64,000 nucleotides of DNA from positions 11,699,758-11,763,757 of the forward strand of contig NC_069134.1 in NCBI RefSeq assembly GCF_026914265.1. Direction: 5' to 3'. The stretch is from Mya arenaria (taxonomy: Eukaryota > Mollusca > Bivalvia > Myida > Myidae). Positions 32,489 through 44,400 of this stretch are shown one piece after another (positions within the stretch are counted from its first letter, which is position 1; every line of letters starts with the position of its first letter). Position numbers and translations under genes: made by a program. The notes below the pieces were generated by a model. That model made no database searches and was not told where the DNA came from. It saw nothing but the letters and a program-made list of their open reading frames with translations.

Positions 32489-35400
32489 ATGGCTGACAAA
32501 GATGGTATCAAGAATTTTCCATCGTTAAAAATCTGATTTGACAAATAACAAAAATTGTTAAATGACATTGAGTATGGCATATCACTTTACTATGACAATA
32601 CAGTTAGAGTGGTCTCATGGTATAGGTGTCTGCCTACCGCCAAAGAGGTCATTGATTCCAGCTCCACAATGGTACTTTGTAGTATAAACAAACTCACTGT
32701 GATGATATCAATTTCTTTAGAAGTAATTATGAATACTTTTTACATGACTTATATAATTTTAATTTTAGTTCAATATATAGATGGTTCAAAAGCTTATAAC
32801 ATTAAGACAGTGTATTGTTTGTCTTTGTTTGACTGTATACATTTGTTACGTAGGTACAAAGAAAGCTCGGCAGTTTGATTTCATGTCCATGTTTGAGGAA
32901 GCCAGACAAACAGCTATTGAGAGAACTACAACCTCAGATCTGTCCAAAGGCAAGATGATGTTTTAGAACTGTCCTAGTTGTATAGCCATTAGCCAATAAG
33001 GTGGTAGAGAAATAAATTTGGATAATCACTGTATTATATATGGCCTAAGCCAGAATGTGTTCTTTTTATTTCAATATAAGCTTAAAACTACTGTTTTTTG
33101 CGGAGCACACATAATTGGCTCCAATTTTCGAATAAGAACAGTTTCTTACTTTTCCAGGCATTGAAGTCTGCGTCAGCATCTGGTTATTGATTTTTGCCAG
33201 AGTTGAGATTTTAAGTTAAATCTCTTAAAATGTTTATTTAATTGGCACGATACTTCACACAATTATCCAGGGCCGTTAGATAATTGAGTAGTAGCTCTTT
33301 AACAATCTTGAATACAAATCATTGCCCCTGATTGACTTAAAAAGTTAGTTCAGTTTAAGACTTTTAGTCATATCTCAATTTCATTATTCATTCATTCATT
33401 TGACAAGCTTTAAGTGTTCAGGGTATACCTGAGTGTGTGTTTTTTTGGCAAATTGGGACACTGACATTTCTTGTAAATGCAGTTGACATACAGCTTAAAG
33501 TAAATGTTCAGGGCCATCTGACAAAATTAATAGCTGTACATTATCTGTTTAACAAGTTATAGCCCCTTATTGACATTGATAGTTTTTTGCTGTTTTTTTT
33601 AGCAAATTAAATGTTTTCTGAAAAAAAGACAATTAAGTTATTTATAGCTGTATGATCCTCAATTCAAGTTATGAACCCTGTTTTGACATGCACATTTTTA
33701 ACAATTATGCATTGTAATAAGAAAGCAGCCTGTATTCAAGCTAGCTGTCTTGTGCCCGCTATTGATCTTTTTGCAGTGCAAAACAAAATCAAGAAATGTC
33801 TGTTGAAGTGACACAATGCAAATTGTACACATATTGATGCTTTGAGGGTGTAAAGACTTGCCTCTTCCCACTTCCAAGCGATACGTTCAGGAAAATACAA
33901 CAAATGGTAGTGCAGTCAGTGACTTTGAAGTGAAGTTGAGTGACTGGCTGAAGATATTTCCAATTGTTTTGACATACACTTGGGGCAGAGTGAAAGCCAC
34001 GATCTTTTAGTGCTTCAATAAGTTGAAATGCTAAGTTCATTTACTAACAGTAGTAAGAGTAGATAAACTAAAGAGACTGGAAATTAATAAACTAGTACAT
34101 CAAACACTTGATCAGCTTTTAGATGGGCACAAAGTTTATTTTGAAAAAAACTTAAGTTTAGAAATATGCTGTTCTCTTATTTTGTACTGAGGGCTATTCC
34201 AGTAAAACAGTAAAACATATAACCCGGGGGGGGGGGGGGGGGGGGGGGGGGGAATTATTTAAATAGTATATTGATGGGTGTCTTTTATTGCCAATTTGGA
34301 CCCCAAAAGGGTAAATTTGCTTCTTTAGGGGGGTGGCATAATTTAAAAGTGCCTTGCCACAGTTACATGTTTAAATGAAATAGCCCTGAAAAAATCATGA
34401 AGTTTTAGAGATTATATTGATATACTCTTATATGAGTCAGTGCTATCAAAGTAATGATTCTGTGTTATTTGTAGATATTGATGGAGCAGATGCTGAAGAG
34501 ACAGTAGCAAGAATTAACAAACAAACCAAGGCTCTTGGGTTGAGTGTTGGGAAAGAAGGTGCACAGAAGGCTCGGAAGCAAACAACAGATCACAGTTCGA
34601 GTGGATCAGACTCGTCAGACTCAGGTCTGGTTATGGTTACAGAATCAACCAAGTAATCATATATTAGGGTTCTCCTCTGCCATGCGGTAAAGTTAAAATT
34701 TTCTTTTCATGTCTATTAATGATCTGGTAAGTATAATTCATAAGGAAATATTTGTTTAAAGAAACTTCCTTATTGTGAAACTACATGTAGCAGTTCCAAT
34801 ATACCTCTATAAAACTTTCATCGTCATCTATATTGTGTCACATGGAGATTACAATTGTATAATGTTTAACACTTGTGAGTTGTGAGTATTATGTATTTAT
34901 GGAATGCACTATCTAAAGAGTGGGTTCTAGGAATATAGGGAAAGCTCATTATTATTGAATTCTTGATGCTTGTATGAGTAACTATCATGATGATGGGCAA
35001 ATACATGTGGGTTCCCTTTTTAACATAAATGGCAGTATATTTATATAATCATCAAATAAATGTGATTTTAAAAAATAAAGTAGTTTCAAGTATTAAAGTA
35101 AGAAATGAGCCCACTCAAAAAGCGGACTCCATATCCAACCAACCAGTACCTATGTACTGTCATGTTTTTAACCAGCTATTATTTTTATTGACTTCTTATG
35201 TTATAGATGATGAAATGATAGGGCCTCCAGTGCCCAAACCAGCAGCTGCAGCAGCCAGTGATGATGAAGATATTGGACCACCCCTCCCTCCCGAGATGAA
35301 GAGCTCCGGATCTAGGGAGGCAACTGGAGCAAGACAGACAGGGGGAGACTCAGATGATGATGAAGGCAGTGGGGAGGAGGAGGAGGTTTGTTATATGTGT

Positions 35401-38400
35401 GGATTTCATCAATGTTTTTTTGTATTACATTGAATTGCTGGATAATGACATGTCACTGGATTTATATCAGTTTAACTTTGATAGCAAGATAGTGATTCAA
35501 TACAGGACAATAATTTTTTATGTGATTCAGGCTTCCCTTCCCTGATACAATTAATATTTAGTTTGTCGAATATAATCACAGAACTGTAAATTTTTAAAGG
35601 TTTATTCAATAGCTTTCCTTGCTAATTATTTTATTGTAAAATAATACCTATACATATGTATATAAGCCATTCGTAATTTATATCTTTAGTTTATTTAAGA
35701 TGTCACATAAAAGTGTAAGATCTTGCTTCTCCATTGTAATCTGTACATCTATATTTCAAAATAGTAAATATTTGATTTCAGTCACTGCTGAGTAAAATAC
35801 CCTCAAGTCTCAACATTACCTTAGAACATGGGAAGAAAACAGTAAGTTATACACACTTGGCTTGGTAAGAGTTTAACACCAGAGTGAGCTTCAGTTGTCA
35901 AGATATTGACATAATTTTTTTATTATTTAGCTTATAACATGTTTGTCAGAAGGGTGCCTACAATAATGATTCCTAAAACAACTTTGATAAGGGAAGGCAG
36001 GACTTGGGTGTCAGAGAGAATAATTAGGATTTGTTCTCCAAAGATTCTGGAAAAAGAGTTTTATTTTAGTCGGCTTGACCATTAGAAAATCAAGGAAGGC
36101 TATTACAATTGCCCTTGCATTGCTGTTGCGGCTTGGTTAAGGTTTGCATGCTCTATTCTATCATGCTCATCGCTCTGTTATGATCAAGGGACTTCAAACC
36201 TCATCGCTGTTTTCAAGGATTGCAAAGAACTAGGTCATACATGTACAACATACATTATTTATAGTTATTCTTTTGTCAAATTAAGAATTAAATGAAAATA
36301 TGCCTTGGTTGACTATTTAAAGCTAATATGATTAAATATGAAAAACCCATTAATGCTGTTCAAAAATGGTCGACAAACTATTTTAAAGACAGCTGTTGTT
36401 CAATAAAACTATGAGAATATGAAATGTTTCCCCCTGCTATGCAGGTATCAGCGCTGGCGCTGGACCCTTCTGGTGCTCGTCTGGTGACAGGAGGCAATGA
36501 CTATGACGTTAAACTGTTTGACTTTGCTGGAATGGACTCAACACTTAAACCCTTCAGGTCACTTAGACCATGTGAATGGTAGGTATATACATGAGTCTAA
36601 ATGTATTGTAAAAGAGTTGAACAACTAAGGGCAGGAGACACAAAGCAAAACCCCATTTGCATATGAAGGTTATGAGAAATTCAAATGATTTCTTTTTTCA
36701 GACTCAAATACTGAACGAGATCAAAAGAAAGAACTTTCTGTTAAGACATCAGCAAGAAAGATTGGGTTATTTTTAGCTTGACTATTCGAAGAATAAGGAG
36801 AGCTATCCTAGTCGGCGTAACCACTTATGTTAAAGATTTTGTAAGTTTTTGTACCACCTCAAATATTTTCAAAGTCCATTGACATATGGCTTTGAAACTT
36901 TGCACACATGTTCACCATCATGCCCCCAACCTGTACACAGGAGAAGGTAATTTTATCAAGCATTTTAACAAAATTATTCCCCTTTTTCGACTTAGAATTT
37001 ATGTTAAAGTTTGCGTACCACCTCAAATATTTTCAAAGTCCATTGCCATATGGCTTTTAAACTTTGCACACTTGTTCACCATCATGCCGCCAACCTGTAC
37101 ACAGGAGGAGGTAACTTTATCAAGCATTTTAACAAAATTATGCCCCTTTTTCGACTTAGAATTTACGTTAAAGTTTGTGTACCACCTCAAATATTTTCAA
37201 AGTCCATTGACATCTGACTTTAAAACTTAGCACGCTTGTTCACCATCATGCCCCCAACCTGTACACAGGAGGAGGTAACTCTATCAAGCATTTTGACAAA
37301 ATTATGCCCCTTTTTCGACTTAGAATTTATGTTAAAGTTTGCGTACCACCTCAAATATTTTCAAAGTCCATTGACATATGGCCTTGAAACTTAGCAGGCT
37401 TGTTAACCATCATGCCTCCAACCTGTTCACATGAGGAGGTAACTCTATCACGCATTTTGACAAAATTATGCCCCTTTTACGACTTAGAATTTACGTTAAA
37501 GTTTGCATACCAAAAATATTTTCAAATTAAATTTATGTAATTTTCTCAGCACATCATGTTTTGCATTGAAATCTAATTTAACAGTGATCCATGCATGTTT
37601 CGCCAAAACTTTTCAATCCATACACCGAAAAGCGGCGGAATAGTCGAGCGTTCTGTCTCAGTGACAGCTCTTGTTTATTTTAATCTAACAAACATGTGAA
37701 GTCTGTCCTCATATTTTTTTTTAATATCATAATATTACATGGTGTCTGGATAACATATTGCTAGGGACATTACATCAAAATGACATTTAATGAGGCACAT
37801 ATAATACTGTACCATCACAATATTAATTTAGCTATAACATATGTGTGACAATCAAATTATGTATCAGTGGTACAAATCCAACATGTGATTGTCTCTGTGT
37901 CGAAAAACTTGTTAAGCATAATTTTTCAGTCACCCAATCAAACAGCTCCAGTACAGCAGTACAGGTGACATGATTCTGGTGGTCGCCGGCAACTCCCAGG
38001 CAAAGGTTCTAGACCGTGATGGCCATGAAAAGTTTGAGTGTAAGAAAGGGGACCAGTACCTAGCTGACATGGCACAGACCAAGGTAGGTGTCCTGTAGAT
38101 CAATGTTTTAAATTGAATTAAGGTCATTTAAAAAAAAAAGATGTTAGTGCAACTGATATTTGTTATTCAGACAGATTACAATCTTCACTTACAGCCAATG
38201 AAAAGACCTATCAGCCTTCAATAAAAAACAACAACACTTAATCGTTAAAATTGTAATTTTACAACTTAACAGACATGACATCATAATTTGGTTACCCATC
38301 TGCTGACAAAAGGTTACAATCTAAGATAATTAGAACATATTATGTAAAATCTTTTTGACTTAAAGGGATCACTTGCTTCATCCTTCTGAATCATTAAGAT

Positions 38401-41400
38401 TTTACATAATATGTTCTATTAACTATGATATTGATACTGTTATTTAAAGAGGTAATCAATCTGTAGTGTATCAGTACTTGTCAATTGATCTTCTTCTTTT
38501 GTATACTTCTTGGGAAAGGTTATAGAGAAAACTGCTTTTTATAGGGACATGCTGCAATGCTGAACTCTGGTTGTTTTAATCCAAAAGTGAAAGCAGAGTT
38601 CATGACTTGTTCAAATGATGGGTAAGTATTAACCTTTTCAATGACATATGCAGTGAATAGACTTATTATTGAGTATGGTCATGATGTAGCAGATGAAGTA
38701 ACTAGCAGAATATGTCTGTTACTTTCAATGATCCTTTAAAAGATTGTTAGGCTTGAAACTTATGTATGAGACAATTACAACTATATCTCTAACACTCTAG
38801 ACAAGAGTTCAGAAGTGTTTGATTTTATTTTTTTATCCAAGCTGAATCTCTTAATGTACATTTTCCATGCATGTTCATGTGGATGAAACAAGTCTGTTAG
38901 TTCTGACTCAACAAACTGCCCAAATATTCACAGTTGGTTGCCTCCTGGTATGCTCGCAGTATTTTTGGAAACAGTTTATGCTATCCATGTCAAGCTTTGT
39001 AATTTGAGTTATTCCCCTTTATCTTATGATGAAAATAGATGAGTGTTATCATTCTCTCGTATTGCTGTTGCATTTGATATTGTGATAAACATAGAGGTGT
39101 CATGATTCCAGAACTGTGCGACTGTGGGACGTTAATGACGAGGGTAAGAAGCAGCGTCACGTGATCAAGCCTCGGTCACAGCAGGGTCGAAGGGTCGTAC
39201 CAACCACCTGTGCATACAGTCACGATGGTCGCTGGGTTGTAGCTGCATGTCAGGATGGTTCCCTGCAATTGTGGGATCATAACAGGCCCTTTGTAAGATG
39301 CTGTCTTGGTACTTTCCTTGATAGTGTTATATAGTTGGCAACTTGAAAATAATATCACGATTCAGTTTGGTAGTTTGGCTTTTTGTGGCTGTAATTGAGA
39401 ACAATACATAAGCCTGGTATAGAGTTTATTGCTAGAGATGAAAACATTTGCATGTGACATGATAAGACACTGGTTAATGAAATATCACATAAAATGAAGA
39501 TGTGGATACAGAGTTGAATAAATAAATAGTTTGCACACATTTCAGCAAACTTAATAAAATGTTTTTAATTGATCACAGTATATCGAAACTCATTTGATAA
39601 TCACACACTTTTTTGCTGTTTTTATATAATTTACTGTTCAGCGCATGGGTCACACAGCTAACAAAATACAATGTCAAAGGTGCTAGATGTTAATGTACAT
39701 ATTTTTAAATGTTTCTGTATGAACCAATTCAGTCGTGCACCACAGCTTGTCATTAATATTGGAGTCACAATTTGTACATTGGTCAGTCAGTTGGTCCGTC
39801 TGCTGGTCTAAGTTTGTGGAGCGAACTTTTCCCAAAGTTTAAGAGTTATCAGATGATACTTGGTATACATTACAACTATGATGCATAGTATTGAATGAGG
39901 AGTTTTTGGAGTCTGATTATTGGTACACATTTTTGCCGTGATAGGTAGAAGTGACAAGTGTCCATTTCTTTTCCCATGGCTAACCCCGGCCAACTTCCTT
40001 TGAGTAATGTTTGAGTTATGTGCTCAGTTTAACTCTGGCTTACTTTTCTTGATATAATCTTGAAACATCTTTGATGATTTTTCTTTCAATACTTGTCCTA
40101 GTCAATTAGTAACAAGGCAAGGCAGCATGCAGGGGTAGTCATCACTTCTGTGATACAACTAGTTTCATAATGATCCAATGAAATTCTGATTTCAAAGCAA
40201 GGATTGAATCTAACTATCTAACTATAGCATGTTCGCTAAAGATCTCGATGTAGTGGTTTGAAGTTTCCTTATTCTGTGAAAAAAATAGAGTTTGATACGT
40301 GTTTTGATCTGTGAAATGGCTGGAAACTGGTTTTTACAGATGACAAAAGTTCAAGCACAGTGTAGAAATTTAAGTATTTCACTGACTTCGCATAGAATGG
40401 CATAATTATTAAGCACAGACATTTCTACATAGTCTCTCAACATCTTTGTGATAATTTAGTATCATTTGAGAACAAATGGGCAGGATAATAGCAATGGACT
40501 GGTTGCAAATTTAGGTCGTGCCCATGAGCCCATAGTACATGAGACAATTAAGAACCTATGTATAAAGTTCTGACAAACATTTATTTGTATCACACAAATG
40601 AATTCATGATTCTATAGAATAATGTATATAAAAGTAACTAGTAATGCTTGATTTAGATATTTCACTATATGACATATAAGTACATTTTTTTATTCTCTCC
40701 ATACATGTACCTTCATTTTTAAAGGTATACTGTAAGTTCATATTCTGCAACATTATGTTCATATTCTTTGTTATTGTGCAACCTTAGAACAATACATGAG
40801 TCCAGTAATTATTTTGTCTAAAAGTATGAATAGTTTATCTGATCCTACATTGCTTCATTTTGACCAGGTGAATGTGTCCATGTTGTTGAGAACGGCGCAC
40901 ATGAATGGCAGTGATACAACCTCTCTGTGCTTCTCCTATGATGGCAGGGTGCTTGCTTCAAGGGGAGGTAATGATTGTTATAAGTATTAGCTTATATGGT
41001 ATTTGTTTTGCAGTGACAAGGTATGAGTTGGGCAAACTCCATCTGTAAGGAGTCTGGATGTATAGAAACTCAGGATTACAATGAACACATTTTCTGGGCC
41101 TGATTTCATTCATTCTATATCTAATGTCAAAGTTAATGGTTATAAACCAACTGTGGTTATAATGAATATATAATGAACACTCTTTTCATACCCAATGGTG
41201 AAAACATAAGCAGTTGTCTATTGACCAGTAGATGACCCCTATTCATTTTAAGGTCATCAGGTCAAAGGTCAAGGTCACATTGCCTTAGAGGTGGAAAGCT
41301 TGTCTTAGTGATATGAAGGTTGGGCATGACCAGTAGATGACCCCTATCAATTTTTAGTTCATCAGGTTAAAAGTCAAGGTCACAGTGACATTGTTTGTGA

Positions 41401-44400
41401 AAAGCTTGTCCGAGTGATAACTTGACAATACCTGCACCCATGGCCCTCAAACTTGACATGGAGGATGGAAGTGACCATTAAATAAACCCTATTGATTAGG
41501 GATCATTAGGTCAAAAGGTTCATAATGACCCTGAACGCAAAGATCTTGTCCGAGTGATAACATGACAATGCCTGCATTGACGGTCCTCAAACTTGAGGTG
41601 GAGGTTGGGCATGACCAGTAGATGACCCCTTTTGATTTTGTGGTCATCAGGTCAAATCAGCTGGCATGCATATTTTATTCAATTGTCCAAATATTCCTGA
41701 CAACATGGTGCTCAGGGGACCATAATGTTTGACAAACATCTCTTGTCCTTCAGGTGATGACACTGTGAAGCTATGGGACATTAGAAGCCTGAAAAAACCA
41801 TTGGCAGTAAGGGAGAACTTGCCAAACTACTTCCCAAAGTATGTGTTTGTTTTATTCATGTTTGATTAAAAAATGTCTGATCAGGTGCAATAAAGGTTAA
41901 GTTTAAAAACCCCAATTTGAACCGCAATAAGTGCATGACATGTTATTTAACAAATTTATACCCCAATGGGCAGGTTGGTTAAATTAGGGCCAATTAGATG
42001 CATGATTGTTGTTCTCCAAGGCAAGGAAATATACCTAAATATTTAAGTTGACAGCAATCTTTCTTTTCAGATTTAATATATGTTTAATAAATCAACTCTA
42101 ATGACAAGTATTTAATATTGTTGACAAAAGTAACATTTAACTTCTTTTGATTTTGTTATTAATTTTCAAGAACTGTTTAACCTCTGTCCCTTCTTTAAAA
42201 TTGTTTATAAGCGAAAACAATGAGGTCAATTAAAAATATTTACATTGCCTTAGTCCTCCCTTAATATGAAATTGTAACGTAGAGCACCTGAAAATGACCA
42301 GCACAGGGGCCACATAGGACTTCAGGACTAACCATACCTGCAAGCAAATTAAGTGTATTAATAAAATAAACAACATATATATTTCACTGAGAAATGTACC
42401 TGATTACAGTACGGATGTCCTGTTTAGCCCGGATGACAGACTGGTACTGACAGGGCTGTCAGTGAAGAAGAATGAAGGCAAGGGCAAGCTACTCTTCATG
42501 GACCGAGAGTCACTGGGCACACTGACTGAATTGGAGGTTTCTGACATGGTAGGTTTCATTGACATTTGCTAGCTTTATATATACAAAGTTTAAATGCTTA
42601 AACGAAAATGTAAATTAGGTTGTCCAGTGTGTTAAAAAAACTGAATATCTTTACAAACTAAATTCATTACAAAAAATTCCTTCATTTTGGTTGTTAAAAT
42701 CTGATGAAGATATAGAAACTTTAATATCTGTTGCTGGAAACAGCCATTTAAAGTGGCACTGACATTTAACTTTGCTTTTGTTGGTAGGTGAGATTTTATC
42801 ATTTAATATACATTATATGTATAGATACATGATTAATATTTATGATGAACAGAAGTTGGTAAAAATCGCAAATAGATTTTCAGTGTGAATATGTCACAGA
42901 ATGAAGCAAAAAAGATGGAGAAATGTCTGTTTGATAGTGTTGTCTGTTTCATAGTGTTTCAGAGTGTTGTCTGTTTCAGAATGTTGTACAATGTTGAGTA
43001 ATGTATATTTCAGAGTGTTGTAAGATGTATCTGGCATCCTAGGCTGAACCAGTTTGTGGTTGGGTGTGGGGATGGGAAGGCTCAACTCTACTACGACGAA
43101 CACAAGTCACACAGGTACACAGATAGATTTGTTTTCTGTAAATGGGTATTTTTACTGAATACAGGAATACAACAGCATACAACACCATGCAGACACATCA
43201 TTATAAATGTATATTGAGTAAAAGAGAGTAATACTGTATAGATATAATTTTAATACCCTGACTTGGCATACTAATACATGTACCACAAATTGGAACTTTC
43301 ATTCCCTTATTTCAGTATGGCCTGACTAAATGTTGTAGACAATTGATAATTGTCGGATAATTTGGAGGTGAAATGTCAATGTGAATTTTAATATGTATGA
43401 AGCTCATGTAAGTGATTATATATAATGTATATATTTCAGAGGAGCAAAGTTATGTGTGGCAAAGAAACCTTCCAAGACAAAACAAATGGAAATTGTAGCC
43501 CACAGGCAAATCATTACACGTAAGTTATAGCTATGAATTTAAATGATGTTTTTAAGTTTGAATTATACACAAGCTGCAAGTAGGAAAATGTTGTCCATCA
43601 CATTTATATTAAGAACATTTAATTCACAATATTTTCCCCAAATAATAATAATGTATTGAATAAATCAATCTTTTATAGTCAAAGACATCATCTTTTGTAA
43701 ACAAACAACTTCCATTTTATTGTTAAAGTAAGATGTCATTTTGACATACAACAATACAGTTTTTCATTTTCATTTTTCAAGATTGAATGTATTGTATGTA
43801 CTTTCTGTTTCCTCACCAAATCTATGGTACTTTTTTATCCAACCTTTGCTCGGTGTATTCCAGCATATGCTCTGCCAATGTTCCGTCAGCAGCGTGAGTC
43901 TAGCACAAAAAAGCAGGATGAGAGAGCTAGGAAAGACCCGGTGCTATCTCGCAGGCCAGACCTCCCTGTATATGGACCAGGTACAGACTTAAAGTGAATA
44001 TAATAACCTGCTGGAAGCTTCCTGCAGAAATTCTGATAGTTATATTTTGAACATCAGTCTTCCCTTTGAAGGAAATTGACACAAGTCTTATCTTCCATCA
44101 GACTAAAAACAGAACTACAAATGTAGAAAGCGATACCGGGGATCAATTTTTCAAACAATCTTATCTGTTTTAGCTGCTGTTATAGCTGCTAATCATTTTA
44201 AAATGAGATGAAGATAATCACAGTATATTTCAGCTGTTATAGTCACTATTTGATGTTTAAAAGAGAATTTCACATTTTTAAGACTTAAAGAACAGATTAT
44301 CTATAAAATCAGAATGAAATAAAAACCTCAGCTAGGTCTTTTAAAGGACCTTAAACCATAATACTAGTAGCATGTTTGATTGTTCAAGAAATTTAATCCC

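Larger units (their letters stand above)
32950..34474 (+). other. GC-AG intron of WDR70
   Basis: The exon 2 end CCAAAG is followed by GCAAGATG, not GT. The next exon begins after TTTGTAG at 34475 with ATATTGATGG, and the phase works only with this junction (S-K-D-I-D-G). AG/GCAAG is the known consensus for GC donors. Without splicing, the frame ends at TAG 32964-32966 after GKMMF. The intron also carries a dispersed repeat at 33160-33760 and a MITE with a poly-G run at 34189-34388. Confidence 0.85.

Noticed and set aside
36886-37230. Plus-strand ORF of 114 codons with internal repeats
   Set aside because: The 165-bp repeat unit is a multiple of three, so open frames arise automatically; no conservation or codon signal.
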